A stretch of 11,279 nt of DNA from Brevipalpus yothersi (lineage: Eukaryota > Arthropoda > Arachnida > Trombidiformes > Tenuipalpidae), in NCBI GenBank assembly GCA_003956705.1, contig QZCP01000631.1, forward strand, positions 2,921 to 14,199. The letters run 5' to 3'. Within the stretch, counting starts at the first letter, position 1. Each line of letters opens with the position of its first letter. This document shows positions 1 to 7,956 of the stretch, one piece after another. The notes below the pieces were generated by a model, which made no database searches, was not told where the DNA came from, and saw only the letters and a list, made by a program, of their open reading frames with translations. Both the position numbers and the translations under genes were made by a program.

Positions 1-568
<568 letters not shown>

Positions 569-569
569 T

Positions 570-578
570 ACTCTCTCT

Positions 579-643
<65 letters not shown>
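570..643. repeat. (CT)n microsatellite
   Basis: An imperfect CT/TTT lead-in is followed by a pure (CT) run from about 586 to 643. Confidence 0.97.
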
Positions 644-646
<3 letters not shown>

Positions 647-832
647 ACCCTATGACTGAGTGTCAGCTTCATCCACCCTCTTCCGCCTCTTCTTTCCCCT
701 GGTTCTCAGAATTCTAGAACTCCCATCGAACATGCATCGAATATATACACACATTTCTGCTCCTGTGTCGTCCATGCTCAGAGTAACGGAAAAATGTGTG
801 TGTATGTGATCCCTGCATCATTTTCCTCCCCT

Positions 833-838
833 TTTATT
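833..838 (-). terminator. Candidate polyadenylation signal AATAAA
   Basis: This is the first exact minus-strand AATAAA I find downstream of the EGR stop, about 1.6 kb away. The distance is plausible for an EGR-type UTR, but no GU-rich element follows. Confidence 0.25.
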
Positions 839-850
839 GATCGATACAAT

Positions 851-884
851 CTCTCTTTTTCTCTTTCTCTCCCTCTCCTTCTCA
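851..884. repeat. Imperfect pyrimidine (CT-rich) tract
   Basis: This is an interrupted CTCTTT/CTCC run, a decayed relative of the pure CT tracts. Only pyrimidines occur over about 33 bases. Confidence 0.7.
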
Positions 885-1298
885 TGAACAGCCATTCTCT
901 TCTCACTTGCCCTTAATCTTGACCTTGGCCTTCCACAGAATCACCATGAACATGAACATGATGGGAAGAGGATGGAGAACGATGTCACTCTCTATGAATA
1001 CCGGTAGCAGTTGAGTTGCTTCTGGTTGTCATCAAATTGAATCCTTTTTCTCTCAGATACTCTGGCTGAGGAGGAATCTAATGTACCGTTAGAAGTATGC
1101 GCATGATGATGAAATCCAAAGATTCAAGACTTATTCGAAACAAGTTCATCGGCCTCGTAGGTATGTGGTAACAAGTTGAGAGATGAATTGAAGTCTCGGA
1201 GAATAATGGAAAAAATCTCCTGAGTCACTTGTTGGAAAAGAAATTTGATTCATCTAAAGTTGATTTGATAAAGTTGTGAAATGGAATTACATAAATTC

Positions 1299-1331
1299 TT
1301 TCTCTCTTACTCTCTCCCTCTCTCTCTCTTC
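1299..1331. repeat. Imperfect (CT)n tract
   Basis: The CT run is interrupted by TTA and CCC, within the presumed 3' UTR or flank. Confidence 0.8.
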
Positions 1332-1453
1332 TGAGGCATGAGCTGAAGATTTCACACATTCTGAGAACTCAGGATAATGTCTTTGATCACATCCCTAGGT
1401 AGAGAAAGAAAAGAAGAGTATGATAACGGCATATCCGTTCTCTGGGTATAGAT

Positions 1454-1459
1454 TTTAAT
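1454..1459 (-). terminator. Candidate polyadenylation signal ATTAAA
   Basis: The hexamer ATTAAA on the minus strand lies about 1.0 kb after the EGR stop codon. It is the commonest variant of AATAAA. The downstream context is not clearly GU-rich. The alternative is AATAAA at 833-838. Confidence 0.25.
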
Positions 1460-2468
1460 TCGTGACAATTAGGATAATAATTGAAACATTGCATTAGTTT
1501 TAACAAAAAAAGTTAATCAAAACAGATTGTAAACAATTTTTTCCGATGGCGATTAATTGGTGATATGTAGGTTAATACGATGGATGAAAAGTGTGGATGC
1601 TGGGTGCGAGTGTATATACCTTTACATCTCGATGATTTGTGCTGTACAAGTGTGCCTTTTTATGGTTCAAAAATGACAATTTGAATGTATGTGTATGTGT
1701 TTGTGGACAAAAACTGTCAGCACATGAAGGGATGGCGAGGTGATGAATGAAGAATGAGAAGAAGTAGAAGAAGAAGGTGGCAAAAGAGCGTATCCAAGAA
1801 GAAGAAGAAGAAAAAGAGGAAACAATAAGTGCTTCAACCGGCAACAGAATATTTTTTAAGTCTCTATCGATTAGGACCATGATCATATATGAAGTTTCTT
1901 TCTGGATAAAATGATGAGGTAACAAGAACATGGTACAAGATGGGAAAAAGTAAATGTGATTGTTTGTATGTGTGTTTGTGTGTGAGCGAGTGAAGAAGGC
2001 ACAACCAAGATTCTCCTCTTCCATTGCTTCTCAGATATTGGACAAAAATTCAATTTCGCCTTCCAAGCGATCCAGACACCCGGAGTCAAAGCAACGAATA
2101 TATTTCAAGAGAGTAGTAATAATGTTGATACTACTACTACAATTCTTTCTCTTGGTTAACATTCCTTCTTGTTGTAGAAGTAGATTTGAGTATAAAATAA
2201 CGGCAAATTGTGAGGACAGAATCGATAGTGGGGTGAGATTGCACTCCGAGATTCAAAGGGACAGGAATCACCGGTAATTTTGCTCGCATCTATTGCTGGT
2301 GCCTTATGAGTGTATGTCTTTTTCATCTTCTCTTCGACAGTGACAATTGGATTCTCAGAATTATTCTAATGCAAATTGTTTGATCGTGGGTAAAATTTTC
2401 GTGAAAATTTTTCTCCATCGACATGACAGTCCGGTGAAATGAGTGAAAAAAAGTCAGAATAGCAATCA

Positions 2469-2737
2469 TCAGTGCATTGATGCGGTAGTCATTGAAACAG
2501 AATAATGAGGCTGCTGTTCTTGACCACTAGTGGACATCGAAACACTCGAAACAGGTACATTAACTAGACTAGTCTGTTGTTGCTGCTGTTGCTGATGCTG
2601 CTGATGCTGCTGATGTTGTTGTTGATGCTGTTGTTGCTGAATTTGATTTTGGATTTGATTTTGAATTTGATTCTCTTGAGGAACCTGTGATCCTGATGAG
2701 GATCTCTGGTGGGCCTGAGATTGAGATGAAGATTGTA
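2469..2737 (-). CDS. Egr: EGR terminal coding exon 4, Gln/His-rich tail
   Basis: This exon is 269 nt including the TGA stop at 2469-2471. The acceptor is TTTTTTATAG|TACAATC; joining it to exon 3 makes codon GTA (Val634) and keeps the frame open. It encodes Ser/Gln-rich sequence, three near-repeats of QNQI (655-666), a 22-residue Gln/His tract (667-688) and a final Ser/Thr-rich 34 residues ending MTTASMH. Such tails are poorly conserved in the family and can act as activation or assembly regions; that role is inferred from composition only. Confidence 0.85.
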
Positions 2738-5088
2738 CTATAAAAAACAAAAAAATGAATTCTATAAGTATCGTACTAAGTATTTCACTGAGAACAGAAG
2801 AATTAATCTGGATCACCAATCAACTCACCTTGTAATGAACTTTTTATGTTGAGATGGTGGTGATGATGGTGATGATGAACCCTGGAATTGATTGATGATG
2901 AGGTTTGTTGTGAATTTCGAGACGAGCGTGAAGAGCCAGGATTAGATGTAGCCGTTGATTGTGATGAGTGTGATCTCGATTCTTTCTTCAATTTCGGCTT
3001 AAGATGCACTTTCGCGTGTCTACGTTTCTCATCACTTCGAGCAAACTTTCGGCCACACTGATCACACGAGAACGGCTTCTCACCGGTATGAGTTCGTATG
3101 TGGGTGGTCAAATGATCTGATCGACTAAATGACCGTGAACATATGCGACATTGAAACGGCTTTTGACCAGTATGTATTCGTATGTGGCGAGTAAGCTCAT
3201 CACTACGAGAAAATCGTCGATCACAAGGTTCCACCGGACAAGCGTATGGACGCTCGTGGACTGGTGTTTTACTCGGTCTATTAGGATACTTTCTAGGCTT
3301 AACAGGTACCAATTTTAACGGTACCGGACTACTCTGGTATGCTTGGCTAAGTATTTCGTGTCCCTTGGAAGTAGATTGATTATATTCCGCCAGATTGGCC
3401 TCACTGGCTGTACTATTGGATGCACTGGCCGATGCTTGACGTGATACACTTGTGCTTGATGATGATGTGGTTGATCCACCGGTTAATAGATTGGTTTGAC
3501 TTACTAGGAAGGCAGAAGTTTCTAAGCTATTGGGCTCCTGTTTGGGTATGGCCAATGAGCTGCCACCCAAATGACCAGATGTCAGTGTTTGATAGTCACC
3601 CAGTGACATACCACTTGTACCACTTGGCGAATTTGAGGTACCGAATGATGACCACTGGTATTTGGGTAAATTGGGAGAGCTAACATGGCTAACCGTTCCT
3701 AGACGAGCAAATAGGTCATCACTACTTGAACCGGAAGTACCTGTGGATGCTGCCGCTACCAGTGATGCTGTTGTATTACTGACATCAGTACCACTGATTG
3801 TGGGCATGGTTCCAGTTGTATTGCCACCACTACTACTGGTGGTCACACTGGCCTGAGAAGTGTACACCAGCGGTTTACTACATATGGCCATGGTGAAGGG
3901 TTCACCAAAATTGGAAAATGAACTAAGAAGTTCGGTTGAGTATGAAGTCTCACTGGATCCATCACCATGAAGTTCATAAGGTACACTCGGAGATAAATTT
4001 GATTGTAACAGATGAGGTGAATTGGAACCTAAACACATGCTGGAGTGAAGTGAAGGTGCCAATTGTGATGATTGTATTGTGGCCGATGAATTCGAGGTTG
4101 CTTCGGTCGAGTAGGTTGAATCTGAAGATGAAAAGTAAAAAATTCTATCATTAGAACAGATGTGTGTGAATCAGCAACAATAATACTTCGAATAAACAAA
4201 GTTAACATAATTAAGTAATCAACTAAGAGTATTAGTTACCTAATGGATGAAGAGGTTGATTACCGAGAAGATTAATGATTGGAGTATAAATGGATCCCTT
4301 ATCTGGCGTAAGCCACGAAGAGACTGAGGCGGTTGTCAATGATGCGGCGGATGTTGATGCTATGGTATGGTCACTCGTGATAAAGCTTGTCGATGGTGAT
4401 CTGTCTGTATAATTGGTTCGTTGACCATTGTTTTCTTGTCGTTCAGATGAGCCACCGTACATGCTACTGTCTCCTTCGTTTTTTTCTTGAACACTTCCAA
4501 CAGTTTCTGCTGTTTCCAAAAATGAATCAAAAAAAACAAAATTTTCATCTTAAAACTTTGTCAAAAGTTAAATGATAAGTGAGTGCAAAAAGTTTATGTG
4601 TTATTTCATCAGATATATACTGAAATATTGAGAAATTGAGAAATATTAGCCAGAGGTTTCTGATGTTTGCTACTTTAATCCTCAGCAAAAGTATCAGATT
4701 TGAGTAAATCTTGGTGTGTATATTTTAAGGCTGATCATGCTAGCTTGAAGGGTGATTAGATCATCAGCCGAGGATCGTAAGGCGATTTGAAGAGTTCGCA
4801 AGCTAATCGAATCTAGATTTTCTTCTGCTCTCTTTGATCACTTAGCTCTAGCCATTACCACAAAGCTTCCAAAATCTTCATCAATGTTTGCTCTTGATAT
4901 GTCTCACATTTCTTCCATCAAATAAGGCCTAAGGTGAGCTTAGTAGAAAACTTTATTTGAGAAGCCACTCGAAAAGACCACGAAAGCAAGCCGTTACTTT
5001 CAATGGCATCAAAATAAACATGAGAAATTAGCTATGCAACATGTTGACTGGAAAAGAACACACATAAGCTTTTCGAATTTTCTCTCTC

Positions 5089-5127
<39 letters not shown>

Positions 5128-5574
5128 CTTGCCAGAAAAACTAGAGCTCAGGAAAAGGGAAAATGCTTCAGATGCTCGATCAAAATAGTAAGATACTTTG
5201 CCAACTTTAAGAGTTTGCACTGCCCCTTCCTTTAGTTCCTTTAGTTATCTCTCGCTCATCATTCTCTCATTTCCCTCTCCTCCTTCTTCTTCTGAGTTCC
5301 CATTTCCAATTTCTCATTCCACCGCCACTACTACGAAAACGTCCCAAGAAGGAACTAGGGCGGTGGTGATGGCTGAACGATTTCACAGCCGAGGCCCACT
5401 GATGAGTACTTCTCCAGAACAGAAGGTGGTGGTGAGCTGAACGAAAGATACATGAAGATTATGTAGATTCCTCCATCTCTCTCCCCCTCTCTCTTTTCTT
5501 TTTCCAGATGCGAAGAGATGCTGCGGATCTAAACGGTCGAGTAGATAAAAGAAATAAAGCGAGCAAGAGAGAAA

Positions 5575-5622
<48 letters not shown>

Positions 5623-5879
5623 CTGAGGCCGAATCGGAGCGATCGTTGAGCAGGTGTAACAAGGTGAGCTCGCTACTCGAGGACCTGCGAACATATTGGC
5701 CTACAGCTTGATATGTACATTATTCCCGCCCATAGAAGGCCTCGTCTGGAACAATGGTCCAGATCGCGTGCCGCATTCCAGCGAAGTGGCCAAAAATCGA
5801 AACGCGTGTCGGTCGTATAGCCGCTGCTGTCAGCTCGCTGCTTGCCACCCCCTTCTTAAGGGGGAGAGATGAAGAAGGC

Positions 5880-5934
<55 letters not shown>

Positions 5935-7117
5935 AGAGAGAGAGCCAAACAAGTTGTTGATGTTGTGATTCATTACAGCCCTAAGCTTTGGCTTTCAGTG
6001 TGGCACGTTACTTTCACATTAGCGTGCTGATTGTGAGTGTATGCTCATGTAGATGGGCAAGCTTACAGGTGAGCCACGAAACTTGTAATCAAATGTTCAA
6101 CACATAATGGGAAAATGTTCCTCTCTTTCTCTTTCTCTTTTCCTCTGAATCATGCTTACTCTGGCTAACTGTTCATTTGATTCGAAATTCTGTTTTCTCT
6201 CTCTCTCCTTTTTGCTCTCCATGGAATATATGCACTCACACAGGCTCATAGATATGTTCTCAGAATGTTCAGACAGACTCAGATAAGTTCTTGCCAATGT
6301 CGATGACTTTAGCATGGCTGAAAGAAAAGTAAGAGAGAGTCTGTGTGTATGAGAAGAGAGAGTGGCTTGAAGAGCGTTATTGGTGTTAAGAAAAAGAGAG
6401 AGAGAGAGAAAGTATCAAGCCAATGGAACATCATCATGCGAACAACTGGTTGATTATAACGAGAAAATGTGACGATGGCTCTACACCTCATCGCTGACAA
6501 TTTGGCCTCCAAAACAAAACCAAACAAATGCGAAAATATCCAAAATATCCACCAAATTTTAAGGCTGCCAACGCCATATTCAAATATTGTCTCTCTCAAA
6601 CATGAATTTTTCTTAACGAAACCCCAAAATACACGCCGAAAAAAGAGAGGAATAGAGAGAGATGCTATATATGCTTTGCTGAAAGTCATCAAGACATGTA
6701 GTTTTAAATGATGAAAAAGAAAGAGAGAGAAGAAGAAGAAGAAGAAAAAAACAACCCGACAATAATAACCCTAGGCTCACCTGATATTGGGACTGGTTCC
6801 GGCATGGAACTTATAACACAACTGAAAAAGCTTGACACTCCGGACGAAGTGGATACTGGTGTGTTGAGAGGTTCTTCCGATTCGATCATAGTACTTTCGG
6901 CCGAATTGGACACGATGGCACTATTACTAGGACTACTACGAGGACTTCTTTCACCATTGATTGATTCTTCATGCCGATAAAGGTTTATGGAAATATTATC
7001 ATTTGAATCACCGAGTTCACTTTCTTCTGTATCTGATATGAGCTTATAGGAATTGAAACTAAATGTAGGATGCTCTGAGGATAATGTCACTTGAGATAAA
7101 ATACTGTCCATAATCAT
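2469..7117 (-). CDS. Egr: EGR/Krox (Stripe-type) C2H2 zinc-finger transcription factor, four exons
   Basis: The spliced model is 7117-6781, 4509-4240, 4121-2829, 2737-2469: 2169 nt, 722 residues plus TGA. Residues 495-575 form three C2H2 fingers (C-X4-C then two C-X2-C). Their helices RSDELTR, RSDHLTT and RSDEKRR keep the R-E-R / R-H-T / R-E-R contacts that in vertebrate EGR proteins read GCG-TGG-GCG. The lead-in RPSKTPVHERPY is an EGR family signature. EGR proteins are nuclear immediate-early activators that turn ERK signalling into transcription; insect Stripe specifies tendon cells. The rest is low-complexity Ser/Thr-rich sequence with an acidic N-terminus, a PKQE and an LKKE SUMO-like motif (about 395-398 and 580-583), eight His (618-625) and a Gln/His tail (667-688). 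I could not see a clear NAB-binding R1 motif. The start is the first ATG after an in-frame TGA at 7166-7168; the second ATG (7111) has the better Kozak context. Family is near certain; exon 1 linkage is inferred. Confidence 0.93.
2574..2639 (-). repeat. CAG/CAA/CAT codon repeat (Gln/His tract)
   Basis: Twenty-two codons encode a mixed Gln/His run (residues 667-688 of EGR), with QQH units and mixed CAA/CAG use. Codon mixing argues for selection on the protein or for old, partly stabilised slippage. Confidence 0.9.
2640..2675 (-). repeat. 12-nt tandem repeat encoding QNQI units
   Basis: About three copies of a 12-nt unit (plus-strand form near ATTTGATTTTGG) encode (E/Q)NQI repeats just before the Gln/His tract. 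Confidence 0.75.
2738..2828 (-). other. Egr: Intron 3 of the EGR gene (91 bp)
   Basis: The donor is AAG|GTGAGT and the acceptor TTTTTTATAG. Phase 1. Read-through would add GELIGDPD and stop, giving a protein with intact fingers but no Gln/His tail. Confidence 0.88.
2829..4121 (-). CDS. Egr: EGR coding exon 3, containing the DNA-binding domain
   Basis: This exon is 1293 nt and encodes residues 203-634. The acceptor is TTTTCATCTTCAG|AT and the donor ACAAG|GTGAGT, both strong and in phase 1. It holds a long Ser/Thr/Gly-rich region with IPKQEP at about 394-399, then the conserved block from PRKYPNRP through the three fingers, a basic segment KPKLKKESR that could be nuclear-localising, an Arg/Ser-rich stretch and eight consecutive His codons at 2854-2877. 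The frame is open upstream of 4062 (a TTG Leu codon) up to the acceptor, so the exon does not begin there. Confidence 0.93.
3004..3246 (-). other. Egr: Three-finger EGR DNA-binding domain
   Basis: Finger 1 spans residues 495-519 (C497, C502, H515, H519), finger 2 525-547 (C527, C530, H543, H547) and finger 3 553-575 (C555, C558, H571, H575). The linkers TGQKPF and TGEKPF are canonical. No zinc ligand or base-contact residue is missing. Finger 3 has KR rather than the RK I recall in vertebrate EGR proteins at helix positions 4-5, which do not contact bases directly. Confidence 0.96.
4122..4239 (-). other. Egr: Intron 2 of the EGR gene (118 bp)
   Basis: The donor is G|GTAACT and the acceptor TTTTCATCTTCAG. 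Phase 1. Read-through adds Gly-Asn then a stop (GGT AAC TAA), so retention would truncate the protein before the zinc fingers. Confidence 0.88.
4240..4509 (-). CDS. Egr: EGR coding exon 2
   Basis: This exon is 270 nt and encodes residues 113-202 plus one base of codon 203. A T-rich tract precedes AAACAG|CAG|AAAC, so either AG can serve as acceptor (exon start 4509 or 4506). The donor is TTAG|GTAACT, phase 1. The protein is Ser/Thr-rich with a more hydrophobic end (SIYTPIINLLGNQPLHPL) that could be a short interaction motif. Its frame has no upstream ATG, so it must be internal, unless an alternative transcript starts at the Met in SSMYGG. Confidence 0.82.
5081..5123. repeat. (CT)n microsatellite in intron 1
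   Basis: The CT run has one TTCC interruption near 5090. The EGR transcript would carry it as (GA)n. Confidence 0.95.
5369..5960 (+). CDS. Speculative antisense gene in EGR intron 1 (three phase-matched segments)
   Basis: Segments 5369-5431, 5508-5663 and 5736-5960 join in phase 0 across two short GT-AG gaps (76 and 72 bp, like the other short introns). The joints are GTG|GTGAGC to CTTTTTCCAG|ATG, then AACAAG|GTGAGC to CGCCCATAG|AAG. The product would start MAERFHSRGP (ATG in a good GNNATGG context), contain Arg-Glu repeats encoded by both GA microsatellites, and end ESQTSC. The patch is CpG-rich, unlike its surroundings. Against it: (GA)n is open in every frame, splice-like strings are common, no domain is recognisable, and no promoter or polyadenylation signal is evident. 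I do not recognise the protein. Confidence 0.18.
5505..5870. other. CpG-rich patch inside EGR intron 1
   Basis: I count about 25 CpG dinucleotides by eye in roughly 365 bp, including CGCG twice, while the neighbouring intron is AT-rich and CpG-poor. It could be an alternative EGR promoter or enhancer, or coding DNA on the plus strand. A C5TT/AAG5 hairpin-capable inverted repeat lies at 5848-5864. Confidence 0.45.
5579..5618. repeat. (GA)n microsatellite in intron 1
   Basis: About 20 GA units in the opposite orientation to the tract at 5081-5123. The EGR transcript would carry it as (CU)n. Confidence 0.97.
5883..5944. repeat. (GA)n microsatellite in intron 1
   Basis: The tract is pure to about 5927, then has AAAG interruptions to 5944. 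Confidence 0.97.
6391..6411. repeat. Short (GA)n tract in intron 1
   Basis: AAAAAGAGAGAGAGAGAGAAAG-type run, short and interrupted by A-runs. Confidence 0.75.
6713..6751. repeat. (GA)n/(GAA)n purine tract next to the intron 1 donor
   Basis: A 39-base purine-only run is made of GA and then GAA units. The transcript strand is therefore U/C-rich from about 30 to 68 nt after the exon 1 donor. Confidence 0.85.
6781..7117 (-). CDS. Egr: EGR coding exon 1 (N-terminus)
   Basis: This exon encodes residues 1-112 plus the first base of codon 113. It starts MIMDS and is acidic and Ser-rich, with ISDTEESELGD at about residues 27-37 and proline-directed serines (RSPRSSP). It ends TCAG|GTGAGC, a strong donor in phase 1, matching the phase of the exon 2 acceptor. 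No conserved domain is visible, so its link to the zinc-finger exons rests on strand, phase, composition and the absence of another promoter-proximal ATG exon between them. RNA data could reveal further small exons in the intron. Confidence 0.75.
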
Positions 7118-7252
7118 GATGGATGATTGATAGATGGTTCCGGTGTTTTTCGCGAACCTTAAGATTCACTTCATCAAACGGACCATTGGCCAAGAGGCGA
7201 AGAATAAGATTCTTTCTCTATTTTCTATCTTCTTCTATCTTTTCTGTCACAA

Positions 7253-7259
7253 TTTTATA
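7253..7259 (-). promoter_or_regulatory. Alternative TATA box TATAAAA
   Basis: This is an exact TATAAAA on the minus strand, 136 bp before the EGR ATG. It is the best TATA match upstream of the gene, but no good initiator follows at 25-30 bp and such strings are common in AT-rich DNA. Confidence 0.25.
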
Positions 7260-7425
7260 CTCCTAACCCACAAGATCGAATACACAAGATTCACAGTACG
7301 AAGAGGTGCTTTTCGAATTTAAAATAAGTAGATTTGCCGAAATTTTAAATATGTTTCGATTTCAACGAAGGCAGATAAAAGAACAGTACGATTTCAAATA
7401 CACAAGTGAATATTCAACGATTAAG

Positions 7426-7432
7426 TTATATA
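7426..7432 (-). promoter_or_regulatory. Alternative TATA box TATATAA
   Basis: The minus strand reads CCATATATAAC. An initiator-like TTCACT follows with its A at 7407, 25 bp from the first T, slightly short of ideal spacing. This would put the SRE about 460 bp upstream. Confidence 0.25.
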
Positions 7433-7865
7433 TGGTGAAAATGAAAGTATCACCAAGTGTGTATTAAAATTGTACTAGTTAGTGAAAATCACAGAGATAA
7501 ACAGTGCTAGAGGCAAACGAAGCAACGAAAGGCTCTTGGATCACTGACACCGAAAGAAGAAGAGAGCGGATGAAGATGAGGAGGACGTCGTGAAGTGAAG
7601 AGGCGATCAGATCGAGTGTATTTCAGAATGAGAGAGGAGAGAAGAGAAGAGATGAGAGATGAGAAATCAGCATGTACACACACCAGAGGCTGCTTCACTG
7701 ACACACACCGTACAACTACCGTAATATTAACTACTACTAGCACGAGGTGAGAGTGGTGATGAAGAGGAGGTGATCTGATGCTGTGATCGAGGCCTTACAC
7801 ACATATACACACACACACCAAGTGCTCTCTGTTCAACTAGTCTGTCTTGTGGCATCGCTTTTCAT

Positions 7866-7871
7866 GAATGA
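7866..7871 (-). promoter_or_regulatory. Candidate initiator TCATTC
   Basis: The minus strand reads TCATTC, an exact match to the arthropod initiator TCAKTY with A+1 at 7869. A TATA-like TTAAAA, part of the CArG box, begins 29 bp upstream. The match is short, so this is a candidate only. Confidence 0.35.
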
Positions 7872-7890
7872 AAATCTCAACCGCATATCT

Positions 7891-7900
7891 CCTTTTAAGG
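7891..7900. promoter_or_regulatory. Perfect CArG box (SRF site)
   Basis: CCTTTTAAGG is an exact match to CC(A/T)6GG, the binding site of serum response factor. It is the defining element of vertebrate Egr1/Fos immediate-early promoters. It lies about 775 bp upstream of the EGR ATG, the only perfect match I noticed in the window, and has an Ets core 4 bp away. Confidence 0.6.
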
Positions 7901-7904
7901 TACG

Positions 7905-7910
7905 CCGGAA
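7905..7910 (+). promoter_or_regulatory. Ets/ternary-complex-factor core CCGGAA
   Basis: CCGGAA is the high-affinity Ets core. Only 4 bp separate it from the CArG box, the arrangement that lets an Elk-type factor bind together with SRF and make a promoter ERK-responsive. Confidence 0.5.
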
Positions 7911-7921
7911 CTCTCGCTCAG

Positions 7922-7926
7922 CCAAT
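7922..7926 (+). promoter_or_regulatory. CCAAT box
   Basis: GCCAATAG contains an exact CCAAT, a NF-Y-type site that works in either orientation. If transcription starts near 7869 on the minus strand, it sits at about -55, a normal position. Confidence 0.4.
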
Positions 7927-7956
7927 AGCAGCTCACTATTTTACTATTTCATTCAG

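Larger units (their letters stand above)
833..2468 (-). other. Egr: Probable EGR 3' UTR and downstream flank
   Basis: No supportable gene lies here. The transcript strand offers ATTAAA (complement of 1454-1459) and AATAAA (complement of 833-838) as candidate polyadenylation signals, giving UTRs of about 1.0 or 1.6 kb. Neither is followed by an obvious GU-rich element, so the end is uncertain. Scattered ATTTA pentamers (complements of 1951-1955 and 1292-1296) would suit an unstable immediate-early mRNA but are expected by chance in AT-rich DNA. Purine-rich GAA runs lie at about 1760-1820. Confidence 0.4.
4510..6780 (-). other. Egr: Intron 1 of the EGR gene (about 2.27 kb)
   Basis: This GT-AG intron has a tandem CAGCAG acceptor; the alternative end is 4507. 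It holds (CT)n at 5081-5123, (GA)n at 5579-5618, 5883-5944 and near 6393-6410, and a CpG-rich patch at about 5505-5870. Stretches 4560-5080, 5960-6380 and 6410-6700 show no gene I can support. Just inside the donor, the transcript strand is a long pyrimidine run (complement of 6713-6751). Confidence 0.75.
7118..7869 (-). other. Egr: Putative EGR 5' UTR and proximal promoter region
   Basis: This lies between the start ATG and the regulatory cluster. If transcription starts at the initiator near 7869, the leader is about 750 nt and carries several upstream ATGs (7865, 7855, 7673, 7186). A start below the TATA-like elements at 7426-7432 or 7253-7259 would give a leader of about 110-290 nt. No convincing acceptor for a leader intron is visible just before the ATG. 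Confidence 0.4.

Noticed and set aside
829..840. CCTTTTATTG as a variant CArG box
   Set aside because: It matches only a relaxed consensus and lies in the 3' flank; chance is the simpler reading.
1572..2024. Minus-strand open frame of 150 codons downstream of EGR
   Set aside because: Low-complexity (Ser/Phe/His/Thr runs) from purine-rich and GT-rich DNA, no recognisable domain, no splice logic, and it lies where the EGR 3' UTR is expected.
3182..4154. Several plus-strand open frames opposite EGR exon 3
   Set aside because: Shadows of the well-supported minus-strand coding exon.
7838..7843. DPE-like AGACT downstream of the candidate initiator
   Set aside because: It sits at +27 rather than +28 and its last base does not fit the consensus, and DPE function depends on strict spacing.
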